Assembly (NCBI RefSeq): GCF_964355755.1
Contig: NC_092673.1
Coordinates: 23,937,001-24,001,000, forward strand
DNA length: 64,000 bases
Origin: Antedon mediterranea
Lineage: Eukaryota; Echinodermata; Crinoidea; Comatulida; Antedonidae
Reading direction: 5' to 3'
The notes under the pieces are model-generated. The model was not told the DNA's origin. It did no database searches and saw nothing but the letters and a program-made list of their open reading frames with translations. This document shows, one piece after another, positions 1-11,397 of the stretch. A program made the position numbers and the translations under genes. Numbering within the stretch: position 1 is the first letter of the stretch; each line of letters begins with the position of its first letter.

Positions 1-296
1 TTTCGGCCCATAAGAAAACCAATTTTTCTATTTAAAAAAAAAATGTTATTAGACATGTTTTTTAAGTATATACCTATTTACATAGACATATTTGAAATGA
101 TAACTTGTAGGCGATATCGTGCAAACAAACAAACAAAGCAAGTAGGCTACTATGCTTAGCACAATTCTGTTTTGCCAAGTATTAAATAAGTATACCGTAT
201 ACCAACAGACCATTTCCATTAAATTTTTAAAAAATCGATATATTTTTGCCCAATTTTTTTTTACAAATCTGTATATTATATTCATTCGTATCATAG

Positions 297-413
297 AAAC
301 ATTACGAACGACTTGCTACGTTTAAGCACATTTTGGACAGCTTTAACGAGACTACGTCCAACGAAGTCAGTCGAATAGAAGAAGTATTGCATGAAATAAA
401 TACGACATACCAG
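297..413 (+). CDS. Unrecognised gene, penultimate exon
   Basis: 117 bp, phase 0 at both ends. The acceptor is at 295-296 and the donor GTAAGT at 414. It encodes 39 residues starting KHYERLATFKHIL. Confidence 0.6.
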
Positions 414-1907
414 GTAAGTTTAACATATTATTATTAATTCATATTTTTATCATTACACACCTCAGTGTATCGTTGCCATTTTCACCATTGGTCTTTCCTC
501 GATCAACGTTCTGGTGGTTAAACACATGTTCTCGGATAAAAACTTAAAACTGGTGGTTGAGTGTACAAATAATGAATCGTGTCCAGTGCAATTTTCAAAA
601 GGTAGTAGGTTCCATCTCATGTCATACCCTGTCGTTGAGGATTGATAATTGTTTGGTGGTAGCTTACTACACGAAGGAAGCTTATGGGAGATGAAAGCTC
701 ACTGTATTACTGTAAAAATCGCATTATGAAAACTGTTTTGAAAGTTCAGCTTTTTGTGATAAAAAAGTAAAACACATGACTGTTAGACATATTATAACCA
801 AATTCACCGTCAAAATAATAGCGCGGACTTTTCAAATACCGTAGCCCACATATTCAAAACGGAACACACTACAGTGTGTTATAAAATGAAAACAAATAAA
901 TGTTCTTATACAAAATCATCATATCATCCGTTACGCTATTCGTCTTGGGTAGACAAAATATTTAACAATTTTATATTAATGTACTTATATATAAATTATG
1001 GTTAATTCTGACGTAGGCAAGCACAATGGAAAAACTTCGGTATAAATCTCCGCCTTGGATACCTACCTTATCTATCTTAGATGTACCGAGAAACGTAGAT
1101 TTGATAACATTAGTTTTCAGTACTACGCTATTGTTCCATATTTCTATCTTAGGAAGATATTATAAATGGTTTTATAACAACATTTTTGATTTCATCAGTA
1201 TATTTTCACTTCAATTTCAATTGTACGCGGGTGGAAGTAATTTCCGGGTTCACGACAACTTCACACGTTCACCTTGCAACTTCCTGGTTTCAACTAAGTT
1301 GGCCGTTCATTTTAGTTTTTTGTCTATTTTCGGATCGGACCGCGAGAACCATCGTCTACGCTTCCTAGAGGGGGAGCGAGAGAAGCGAGCTCACCCTCTA
1401 GTACCAATAATTACCAATATTACAACTGCTGTTTTCAGCTTAATTAGTAAATTATTCTTAGCCAATTAGACCTACCCTTTTTTTTTCTAAAAAGACCGTT
1501 TATGGTTGTCAAAATAATAATTTGGACATTGAAATATATGTAAAAATGATTCAACTGAATTTATCTTACCTAGTTTGTATTAAAACAAAAGTAACGAACC
1601 GTATTTTACGAGACCCCGTCTTAATCTACATGCAATTTTTCCCTTCTGGTGGGTAAACTCCTTCAATGTTATTTATTACGTAGGCCTATATATTGTTGTT
1701 GAAAAAACACCATAACATAATTATGTTCTTTTCATTTTTCAGAATTTAACTCTTCCGGAAAAAGTTAAATTGAATCTCACAGGATTGAATGAAACCGAGA
1801 AGAATCATGCTTTGCATAGCATAATTGGTGATTTTAATGTGTATGTACAGTCATTGAGACGTGTGTTATTCAAAGACTTAAACCAAAAGAGGCGTAAATT
1901 ATCTTAA
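297..1907 (+). CDS. 3' end of an unrecognised gene (two exons, 5' part outside window)
   Basis: Two exons join in frame. The first, 297-413, follows an AG at 295-296, and the reading frame is closed by TAG exactly at 294-296, so the exon must start there. It ends CAG before GTAAGT at 414. The second, 1743-1907, follows a long pyrimidine tract and ends in TAA. The visible C-terminus is 93 residues (39 + 54). It is hydrophilic and probably helical, includes stretches such as SRIEEVLHEINTTYQ, ends in a basic KRRKLS tail and has no membrane segment. Three N-x-S/T motifs (NET, NTT, NLT) near the exon joint could mean an extracellular domain, but this is weak. I do not recognise the family. The 1.3-kb intron (414-1742) holds nothing else I can support. 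Confidence 0.6.
1743..1907 (+). CDS. Unrecognised gene, last coding exon
   Basis: 165 bp with stop TAA at 1905-1907. The acceptor TTTTTCAG ends at 1742. It encodes 54 residues beginning NLTLPEKVKLNL. The following sequence is AT-rich and no clear polyadenylation signal was picked out. Confidence 0.6.
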   Translation, partial: NLTLPEKVKLNLTGLNETEKNHALHSIIGDFNVYVQSLRRVLFKDLNQKRRKLS

Positions 1908-2159
1908 CTATTAATTATTTTCTAAAAAACCGAAAACGTTATTTAAGGCAAAGCAAATTCGTACTATTTTATCGAGAGAAAAAAAAAAACTAATTTCAAA
2001 TTATTTGTATTTTATATTTATTATTTGTTCGATAATACATATTTATAGTAGGCCTAATTAAGTGTTGGTAGTAAAATACAAGACTATATAAAAGTTTATA
2101 GGCCTACCACAATTAAAAAAAGACACTCTTTAAGTGTGGTCAAAATTGTAAGATGTACC

Positions 2160-2345
2160 TATGTTTATTGTAAACTGGTAAAAATGTCACTCGTTGTATG
2201 GAGTGAAACTTTTTTCACTCTATAAAGCGCGTTTACACTCTAATGAAATGATGTAAACGGTTATTGTAAACGAGTCATAATTTCACTCGTTGTTTGGAGT
2301 GAATATTGCCTGAAACGATGTGAATTTTCACTCTTTTACAGAGAG
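2160..2345. repeat. Diverged tandem pair carrying small hairpins
   Basis: Two related segments start near 2165 and 2261, about 96 bp apart. Each contains TATTGTAAAC followed by CACTCGTTGT.TGGAGTG, whose arms CACTC and GAGTG can pair. Function unknown. Confidence 0.5.
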
Positions 2346-2403
2346 TACAACATATTATTCAAATTCTTTCTATCCGAATAGGCATACCAGTTTAAATTAA
2401 ACC

Positions 2404-2471
2404 TTTCCAACAACATTAGTATTAGGGCCAATAACCCAATACTATTGGGGTATTATTAATGCTGTTGGAAA
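2404..2471. repeat. Imperfect 68-bp inverted repeat (hairpin)
   Basis: The left arm starts TTTCCAACAACATTAG; the right arm ends TAATGCTGTTGGAAAA. About 18 of the outer 20 positions pair and the inner part pairs partially. It could be a small palindromic transposon remnant or a hairpin transcript. Confidence 0.45.
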
Positions 2472-2628
2472 ATGATTTTGCAAAGTATTGTGAAGCAGAA
2501 CGAGCGCCGTGGAATACGGTAAGCCTTTAAAAAAAGTAGTGCTACAGTACGACAGACGTTTTCATTTTGATTAAGATAGGAATTTTACTGAATTCCAATG
2601 CCTTACAATCGCTAACCGTGTACACGTT

Positions 2629-2767
2629 AAGCTCTGTCTACACTATCAATCTACATGGCCAGAAAAATGTGATACGCCCATACACGATGATGTCATGTCA
2701 CTGCCATATTTGGGCACATTACACTTTTTTTTTTGTCAAACTAGTTTGATAGTGTAGACAGAGCTTT
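2629..2767. mobile_element. Family-1 MITE
   Basis: Ends match GCTCTGTCTACACTATCA and its reverse complement. The middle carries the family motifs GTGATACGCCCATA and CATATTTGGGCACATTACAC. The element is about 140 bp and nonautonomous. Confidence 0.85.
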
Positions 2768-3935
2768 ATATGTTTTGTTAATCAACATCGTTAGTGAGTA
2801 CATCATCATTGACTGGTTTTCCATTTTCATTAAAAACAATTTTTGTTTTCTTTTCATTTATTAACTTACTAAATTAAATTATAATACTAAAAACAGAATC
2901 TGTAGCACCACTTATGGGACGTATCACACTGCTCGTTCTGTTTCACCACGTGCTGTCGATAAACAATAAAGCCTGGAACGAGCCTTTAATGTTACACGTT
3001 CAATTTCCAAAAGAGAGTATAGTGAAAATCCGTAATGTAGTACTGATGGTCCGTCGTGTGCAATATTGGTCAAATAACTACCGTACATTCCGTGCAATTT
3101 AATCCATTTAGAAAATCATTTTCCATGCATTATTTTTGCCTGCAATTGGCCTAACAGGTCCTTTTTATTCTGTATTCACTTTATACCATGGTTATGTTGG
3201 TGCAATGATTTATAAAAAAATTATACACTATTTTTCCAATAGTGCCTTCGAAAGTAACATTGTATTGAAATTGTATACGTAAGTTTTGTGTAGAATTATA
3301 TATTTTACACTATTTATTCAAAATTACTGAAAACGCTCTAACTACTCGTGTAAAATGTTCAATCATGTAAAATTAAAGAAAGGGATAGAGCGATAACGTG
3401 TGGGTGGTAGGGTGTTTGGGATGCCAATATTTTTTTGTTCTGAAGAATATTATGTCAGGATATTATGGCTTTATTTCTATTGTATTTATATCAATTTGCG
3501 TTGTGTAGATTTATTGGACAATTTATTTATTTATATTTATAGTAAAAACTATATTCTTACTCAGGCAGTATTATATTTTACACTTATCTGAATTAAAAAT
3601 GCATTCAATTTAATTTACAGTCTGTTTTGTAATTTACTTTGACTTTTGTTTCGACTTCAAATGACCTGCTGTATTGTTTCTTTGCGAACGCGAATTAAAA
3701 CATTTAAAATAAACGTACAAAGCATCAAAGAAACACATGTCAGAGAGTTGAATATTTTTATTGTGGGGGTTGGGTGGTTGTGTGGGGAGGGGGGGGGGGC
3801 GGATTGGTGTTTAGAAGAGGGAGTGTGTTTTTGGTGCTATAGTGTTAAAAAAAGATGACCAACCATAACTCTGTCTGATGTAATCAACTTTCTGAATGGT
3901 CTTGATAGTCGGCCTATATTTATCATCACTGCATT

Positions 3936-4022
3936 AAGCTCTGTCTACACTATCTACTTTGACAAAAAAGTGTGAAGTGACATTTTTCTGTCACATAAAG
4001 TTTGATAGTGTAGACAGAGCTT
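3936..4022. mobile_element. Family-1 MITE, internally deleted
   Basis: About 87 bp. Both ends are present (AAGCTCTGTCTACACTATC and GATAGTGTAGACAGAGCTT), but most of the middle, including the GTGCCCA block, is gone. Confidence 0.85.
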
Positions 4023-4322
4023 TTTGTGTTTTTTTTTTGTGTTGATACCGAGATAACCTAAGATCAACCGTGGATTTGCGCGTACACTCAAACTTTCCCC
4101 CACTCATAACTAAAACAGTTTACCTTACAAATAACGCAGTTTTTCTATGCTACGTGAATAATAATAATACTCGCCGTTGGCTAGATCCGATATGATTGCC
4201 GAACCGAGACATCGTCGGTGTTATTGATGATTAAACGACCAAGTAGGCTACGATAAGAATAATGAATAAATCGGCGCTCGTATCATTTTCTTCTTAGCTT
4301 TCATATTAGCTATACGTTTGTT

Positions 4323-4482
4323 GAGCTCTGTCTACAATATCAAACTAGTTTGATAAAAAAAAAGTGTGATGTGCCCAAATATAGTAGTGATATGACGAAA
4401 TATGGTAGTGGTATGACATCATTATATGTATATAGCACATCACATTTTTGTCACATGAGGTTTGATAGTGTAGACGAGTCTT
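4323..4482. mobile_element. Family-1 MITE
   Basis: About 160 bp. Left end GAGCTCTGTCTACAATATCA, middle GTGTGATGTGCCCAAATA, right end TTTGATAGTGTAGACGAG, with small changes in the right terminus. Confidence 0.85.
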
Positions 4483-5383
4483 AACGGTGTGTTGTGTAAA
4501 ATAAGAATTATGCCAACATTTTTCGTATTTTAAACGGAGGAAACATCAGAAGTATAACCGTACAACATAATACAAATATCCTTACTTTGACACGTCACAT
4601 ACGGTGAATTGGGGTGGGGGTATAGTGTTTAAACCCCGCTCTAAGGGCGGGTAATTTTGCTAGTAGGCCTACGCTATAAAATACTATTATGTAAGCTATT
4701 ATAATATCTATTTAAAGAGAGAGCACGTTTGTTCGTTATGTAGTTGCAAACATTCATCGGACATGGGTACGTTTGTTCGCTATGCTAATAGCTGCAAGCA
4801 TCCATCCTACACATGGGGTAAAAATGACTGGAATTGCACTTCAAATGCTTTAAACATTTTAAGCCGGAAGTGACTAAAAAATGAATATACCCATTGGCTC
4901 TACTGCCACAAAAAACTCTATAAATAATCAATTATGGACGAAAGTGCAAATAGGATACCAATACGCATACCTATATTATCATTTTATAATAGTTATTCTA
5001 TTTTTTATTGATCATGGATCAAACACACAATGATCGAGAACTGTCAACTGAAATACTAGTAATTCACTGTATTATCCTTATATTATACTGATAGGCCTAT
5101 AGTATTAGATAATTGTTCATGCAATATTTACATTTTCGAAATTTACTAAAATAACTTTTTCTAGGATAAAATGTATTGATTTCAATTGAATAATTGTTAA
5201 TGTGTCATTATTCTAGCAGGCGCGACATCTTTATCGTTGACGCTAATTTAATTCAAATAAAATAACAATATTGACAGATATTCAAGTTTTATTTATTTGT
5301 AATAAATACTAATTTAAATTTTTTTAAACCGTATATTTTTGATATACAAATATACTTAATAAACAATAATTAACTTATAAAGT

Positions 5384-5563
5384 TAAGCGTGGTTCCCACT
5401 AGCGACGCAATGCAAGGACGTAACGCAACGCAAGTGAATTGACCAATCACAAGCGATGGCTTATTCGCTTGTGATTGCTGTCTATAACTTCGCTTGTCAT
5501 TGGTTAAAACGCTTGCGTTGCGTTTACGTCCTTGCGTTACGTTCTAGTGGGAACCAAGCTTAA
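5384..5563. mobile_element. Family-2 palindromic MITE
   Basis: The left end TTAAGCGTGGTTCCCACTAG and right end CTAGTGGGAACCAAGCTTAA are inverted repeats. Subterminal CGCAACGCAAG motifs and two opposing copies of CAATCACAAGCGA fill the centre. It is the best-preserved copy of this family in the window. Confidence 0.85.
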
Positions 5564-7177
5564 GTGAGCATGGAATAACCTTTAAATGTAAGAAAATTAC
5601 TAGTTCAAATACGTAACCTTTTCGATTTCATATAATTGTCCTCATAGAAAACGTCACTTTTGACTAGGAGTGAAATATTAGGTTTATGCAGATATTAGAG
5701 AATTAGGATAACATGTTTCAAAGATAATACAGACATTTAATGGTTTGTCAATTCCAAAATGTATATTGCAATAAATTTTTTTAAGGAAAAAAAAGCAGCA
5801 GATTCACAATTTGATATTAACCACAAAATAAGCAAATAACATGGACACACATACTATACCAAAGGTTTGTCAAGTTTGATGGTGTCAATTTAATATATGA
5901 ATGGATTTGTTTAAGCAAGACTGGGACATAATATAGTACCCGGTGGATTTGGCGTGGGTTTATGGAATTTTTTATGATTAATGACGACAACAAAATTGCA
6001 GAAATCATACTTTTACTGAAGCGTAACTTTAACATAAGAAGTATTATATATACTATAATGGCTACGTGCAATTGAAGATAATAGGTCTCTTAATTGACAT
6101 ACTTTACGGTAAGTGATAACATTTATGGAAAGCAATCGTCGCCAAAACGACAACGACAAAACTTCCCGCACAAATTATTTCAAAGTGCCCGTGACGCTGC
6201 GTTTGCGTGCATCTTACTCGTTTGGTGTGACGAGTTGAAATCTAGTTAACGACCTGTTTTCTAAACGTCTTAATGCATACTACAGTAGCATTACGTCACT
6301 TGTAGTTTACACGACATTTACAAAACAATCTCTATTTAATCTCTTTAATTGGTTGCTTTCCGTATATAATGCACGATACGTTTTAACTATGCACTGGTAA
6401 AGACTGAAAACTTTAAAATGGCGTCATGGACCTACAACAACTTACAGAACCTGAAGATGGCCATCTGTATAATAAATGAATAATCACAGTAATACATTTG
6501 CATATCAACGTATGCACAATGAAAGCGACAAAAAGCATAAAGTTTGGTAACATTTAGGAAACCAGCTTTAGGCTCCATCGGAAACTGGTTTGATCATTCT
6601 TAGAAAGACAAAGATATTATATAATATATCCCACTGCATAAATGAACATTTTCATATCACCTTGGAATTAAAAGCCAATTACAGTAGAGATATGACAATA
6701 TTCCGCAGAGATTAGCAATAATTTACGGATGTTAATACCCATGTAGGCCAAACAGATTATTGAAAAAAATGCCATTAGATTAACTATCTAAAATTCTCGT
6801 CTCCAATTATCTACGTAAATGGTGAAAACGGTAAAAGTCTACGAAGTAAAGAACAATGCACAATCTTACTTTAAAATGTTTTTTAAAAAGACACCTACCA
6901 TGTCATTAAATCGCCATTACATCAATAAGATATATAAGAAATTAAAGTTCCAGCACTACATAATAATGATTGATAAACAAACAGTAAAGTTTGTATATGA
7001 TCCAGGGTATGGCATGGTGTTAGGCCAATTTGCATAAAAGTGGTCACATATGGGAGACGTCCGTATGGGAGTTTTGTTGCACACGGAATCAACAAATAAA
7101 AAAAAAGACTAATATTCATATAGCATGTTTTCACTTGCAGAGCTAGTGTTGCACGAAAGCTCTACTAATGTTTCTGG

Positions 7178-7320
7178 CTGTTTTACTTTATCGTTTTGAT
7201 TTAGCTTTTTTCTTATTTTATTTTGTATCTCCATTGAGATCCAGCCACTGCAATACCTACAGCACTATCATTATTTTCAGTAATCTCCCTTTGGATTTAT
7301 ATAATTCATTCATATATAGC
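7178..7320. repeat. Dispersed repeat (three copies in window)
   Basis: It shares TCGTTTTGATTTAG, TATTTTGTATCTCCATTGA and CCAGCCACTG with copies at 41469-41600 (same strand) and about 47330-47430 (opposite strand). Probably the 3' end of a retroelement. No coding sequence is visible. Confidence 0.6.
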
Positions 7321-7786
7321 GGCAGCATTGATTTGTTAAACTGGTAAACAAATGGGCCTATACGTTTCACATATTGTCTGTATCATGTAAGGTTATATAT
7401 ACGGAAATATATATATTATCACTATAAGATGATGAATACCAAATATCGTGGCATTTATTTTTCAAAAAAGGAGTATTTCGATCCACAGTAGTTATTTGTT
7501 TGAATTTTCAATGACTCTAAATAAAGGCAAGACAAGCGATTACTTTCTGTGGACTAATAACACCAATCAGGACGCTTGGACTGATCGAACTTTTGCCTGT
7601 GATTGGTCAACTCACCTGCACTGCGCCTGCGTCATTACGTTTTGTCCAAAGGAAAACAATTTTTTAAAACAATTTTTAATACATTCAACGTAATTTATGT
7701 TCTGTATATTGTATTGTGTGAAACAATAAACTTGAAACGTCATTAAATTTCATTATCATTATTAGCAGACGTAATTGGGAGGAAAT

Positions 7787-7965
7787 AAAGCGTGGTTCCT
7801 ACTAGAACGCAACGCAACGTAACGCAGCGACGTATTGACGCAAAGTGTTCTATTGCGTAATCACAAGTGGGAACCGACGACGCAACGGTGCTGCAAAGTC
7901 GCAGGTTTGATTTCACGTTGCGTAGTTTGCGTTACGTTGCGTCGCTAGTGGGAACCAGGCTTAAG
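7787..7965. mobile_element. Family-2 palindromic MITE
   Basis: Left AAAGCGTGGTTCCTACTAG and right CTAGTGGGAACCAGGCTTAA, with inner runs of AACGCAACGTAACGC. The middle differs from the copy at 5384-5563. Confidence 0.8.
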
Positions 7966-8025
7966 GAACCCTTCCAATTATCAATATATAGTTGTAAATA
8001 TGACAATAAATACTAACTAGAGCTT

Positions 8026-8160
8026 GGTTCCCATTAGGACGCAATGCAAGGACGTAAACGCAACGCAAGCGTATTGACCAATGACAAAGGACAGTGCAAA
8101 TAATCCATCACTCGTGATTGGTCATCTCACTTTGTGTTGCGTCTCTAGTGAGAACCAAGT
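8026..8160. mobile_element. Family-2 palindromic MITE
   Basis: Left GAGCTTGGTTCCCATTAGG and right CTAGTGAGAACCAAG. The core has CGCAACGCAAGCG and opposing CACTCGTGATTGGTC sequences. Confidence 0.8.
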
Positions 8161-8326
8161 AGTATCGTATCGTATATATAGTGCAAATATATTAAATGTC
8201 AATGTACCTTTAACAAATAAATAAATAATCACCATGCTTGTAATAGTATTACCATGATTTAAGTCTGCCACTTAGAACTCTCCATAATTATTATTAGGAC
8301 TGTCAGTGTCATCAATGTCCGTTTAA

Positions 8327-8580
8327 GCTTAGTTCCCACTAGGACGTAACACAAGGACGTAAACGCAACGCAAGCAAGTTGACCCATGATAACCAACAGT
8401 TTGAATAATCCATCGTTGGGTCCCTCGAGTATGAGGCAGCGCAAAGACGTACACTAAACGCAATTACGTACACGCAACGCAATTACGTACACGGAACGCA
8501 AGGACGTACACGGAACGCAAGGACGTACACGGAACGCAAGGACTTACACGCAACGCAAGTAATTTGATCAATCACAATTT
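8327..8580. mobile_element. Family-2 MITE with internal tandem expansion
   Basis: Starts TAAGCTTAGTTCCCACTAGG. From about 8440 to 8555 the subterminal block is amplified into several near-identical short units built on GGAACGCAAGGACGTACAC. The right terminus is not clear. Confidence 0.7.
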
Positions 8581-8989
8581 CGATATTTACAAAAATTATA
8601 TAAAACAAAAAAATGTGAATACTAATGCACAAAATGCCTTCAATATTTGAGGCAAAAAAAATATAGTCATTATAAATGTAATACAAAAAATACCACAAAC
8701 TGATCTAATTTATATTTTGCTTTAATGTACACAGAGAATACATTTATCCTAAAAAATTTTTAATGTACAATGATAATAAGTATAATGGACATAATGTCCA
8801 CAGAAAATTCATTTTATGATTTTCCTGCTAACACAGAATCTCTTCAATATTAGAATACATTTAACACAGTAACCTTACATTTATTTATATATTATGTATA
8901 TATATTATATGACCGACAACAGCCTTAATTATTCATTTGAATAACTTGTGATTGATGTTGCATACGGTATAAAAATAAATCGGTGCTAA

Positions 8990-9135
8990 AGCTTGGTTCC
9001 CACTAGAACGTAACGCAAGGACGTAAACGCAACGCAAGCGTTTTAACCAATGACAAGCGAAGTTATAGACAGTTAGCAATCACAAGCGAATAAGCCATCG
9101 CTTGTGATTGTTCAATTCACTTGCGTTGCGTTTGG
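8990..9135. mobile_element. Family-2 MITE, right end replaced
   Basis: Starts AAAGCTTGGTTCCCACTAG and contains both CAATCACAAGCGA motifs. After CTTGCGTTGCGTTTGG it breaks into an unrelated stretch ending TTGAATTGAA, which resembles a retroelement tail. Confidence 0.75.
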
Positions 9136-9885
9136 TGTTTTTTGCCCTTTTCAAAATAAATTGAATTGAAAACGCTTGATTGAGAACTTCGCAAAAACCA
9201 GTCGAAAACACCTCAATGTACGAAGAGACTGGATTGTGAGAACTACACAAAAACTAGTCGAATAAATCTTATTTAAAGCACAACGTAATGGTTGCATTTT
9301 CCCAAGGGTGTGGATATTCTCATAATTTGTTTATATAATATACAAATAATATAAGAAATATGATTCCAAAGTTGTTATTATACAAATTGTTTAAGTTATG
9401 AGTTATTATTAAACTCAGAGAATTATAGTGCTCATTCTCCGTTTATTTGTCAATTAATAATTCCTCTATGTTAGGAACTATTACCTACAATGAATAAAAT
9501 AGCTACTTTGAACGACAGTAATATGCTTACATGGTGTAGTATAACACAAGCAAGGATTGATCGATGATTGGCTAAAACTTCTTTTTGAAGTACGCACTGG
9601 ACTTGAATATTGTTTAAAGTCTAACGTGTTTAAAGTTGATAAAAAAAATATCATTTAAATAAATAAATAATATAACTGTGTCAATTTAGTTTATAACAGT
9701 ATTTAAGCCAATTTGATTCGAGATGTACCCATTTGTTATATTAGTCGGCGCTGATTGAAAATTATTAAATTTATGTATAAAATGTGTGTTTAATAACGTC
9801 TGATTATAAAGATGGACAAAATAATCTCTTGTAAGTGGTATAAATAACCAAGTAAAAGCAGCACTGAATTGAAAGTACTGTAATA

Positions 9886-10900
9886 CCACTGATAGCGTTA
9901 CTGTTTATAACAGCCACTTTAAACGCTACGCTACAACCTTAAAGGCTACGCTATCCTGTTCGTAGCATTGTGACAATTTTAAATGCTATACCGCTGATAC
10001 TGTCAATGTTTGTAGCATTGCGACACCATTTAAATGCTATACTGCTGATAGTGTGACTGTTCATAGCATTGTGACACCCTTTAAATGCTATACTGCTGAT
10101 AGTGTCACTGTTCGTAGCATTGCAAAACCCTATAAATGCTACACCACTGATAGTGTTACTGTTTGTAGCATTGAGACACCCTTTAAATGCTATACTGCTG
10201 AGTGTCACTGTTCATAGCATTGTGACACCCTTTAAATGCTATACTGCTGATAGTGTGACTGTTCATAGCATTGCGACACCCTTTAAATGCTATATCGCTG
10301 ATAGTGTCACTGTTCGTAGCATTGTGACACCACTTAAATGCTACATCGCTGATAGTGTTGCTGTTCGTAGCATTGTGACACCACTTAAATGCTACATCGC
10401 TGATAGTGTCACTGTTTGTAGCATTGAGACACCCTTTAAATGCTATACTGCTGAGTGTCACTGTTCATAGCATTGTGACACCCTTTAAATGCTATACTGC
10501 TGATAGTATGACTGTTCAACAGCATTGTGACACCCTTTAAATGCTATATCGCTGATAGTGTCACTGTTCGTAGCATTGTGACACCACTTAAATGCTACAT
10601 CGCTGATAGTGTTGCTGTTTGTAGCATTGCGACACCCTTTAAATGCTATACCGCTGATAGTGTCACTGTTCATAGCATTGTGACACCACCATTTAAATGC
10701 TATAACACTGATAGTGTCACTTTTCAATAGCATTGCGACACCCTTTAAATGCTATAACGCTGATAGTGTCACTGTTCATAGCATTGTGACACCTTTTAAA
10801 TGCTATACTGCTGATAGTGTTAATATTTGTAGCATTTTGACAAAATTTAAATGCTATACCGCTAATAGTGTGTCACTGTTTATAACATCGTGACCTCAAC
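9886..10900. repeat. Minisatellite, ~51-bp unit, about 18 copies
   Basis: Units contain GTAGCATTGTGACACC then TTTAAATGCTA and TGATAGTGTCACTGTT. TAGCATT and AATGCTA in one unit are inverted copies, as are GTGTCAC and GTGACAC, so every unit can form alternative hairpins. Spacing varies from 49 to 55 bp. A block starting near 10168 recurs at about 10421, giving a roughly 253-bp higher-order repeat. Long open frames on both strands here result from the repeat and are not genes. Confidence 0.9.
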
Positions 10901-11202
10901 TAAAATTCTACGCTTCCACTGATAGGGGCACCATTTATTGCATTGTGACCTAAAATAAAAATCTGCAGCACCTCTAAGGCTTGGTGAAAATCACCAAGGA
11001 TGGAGTGCCTATAGATAATACAGTACACACAAAACAGTTTCAACACAAAAAGGGTTATGTTATCAAACAGACTGCAGCACAACCAATCCAAAATAGCTGT
11101 TGCACAATTAATACGTCGCGCCACCAACAATGAGAGCCTAAGGCACCAAAAAGCACTAACCATGCATGCGAACACCAGAGTAGCACTGTGACACTATAAA
11201 CA

Positions 11203-11397
11203 TCAGGTCCAGAGGTGAGTATCTGATTGCGGAAGTTTCACGACTCCAACTCCGCCCCCTAATCGCCTGAAGTTCATACTGCCACACATCTGCCACGACT
11301 TGCTGTCGGGGTCATACACCTCAACCGTTTTCAAGTAAGTTGTTCCGTCAAAACCGCCGACGGCCATTAGTTGCCCGTTGACCACAGCCAATCCAAC
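11203..11397 (-). CDS. KLHL20: KLHL20 coding exon 8 (Kelch 6 and stop)
   Basis: 195 bp ending in TGA at 11205-11203. It encodes [18 protein letters not shown] through SDTHLWT. A minus-strand AATAAA at about 10939-10934 could end the transcript roughly 260 nt downstream. Confidence 0.93.
   Translation of the reverse strand, partial: VGLAVVNGQLMAVGGFDGTTYLKTVEVYDPDSKSWQMCGSMNFRRLGGGVGVVKLPQSDTHLWT

Larger units (their letters stand above)
1908..9885. other. Intergenic region without a recognisable gene
   Basis: About 8 kb between the unrecognised + strand gene and the 3' end of KLHL20. I saw no exon with a convincing splice context here. The region holds three family-1 MITEs, five family-2 MITE copies, an imperfect hairpin at 2404-2471, a diverged repeat at 2160-2345, one copy of a dispersed repeat near 7180-7320 and a run of G at about 3787-3800. 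The short open frames (60-85 codons) fit chance in AT-rich DNA. Confidence 0.6.

Noticed and set aside
1026-1469. 147-codon + strand frame
   Set aside because: It lies inside the intron between two supported exons; it resembles no known protein and is rich in residues typical of translated AT-rich DNA.
9951-10733. Open frames of 67-122 codons on both strands of the 51-bp minisatellite
   Set aside because: Both strands are open for the same reason: few stops in the repeat unit. Composition follows the repeat, not codon use.
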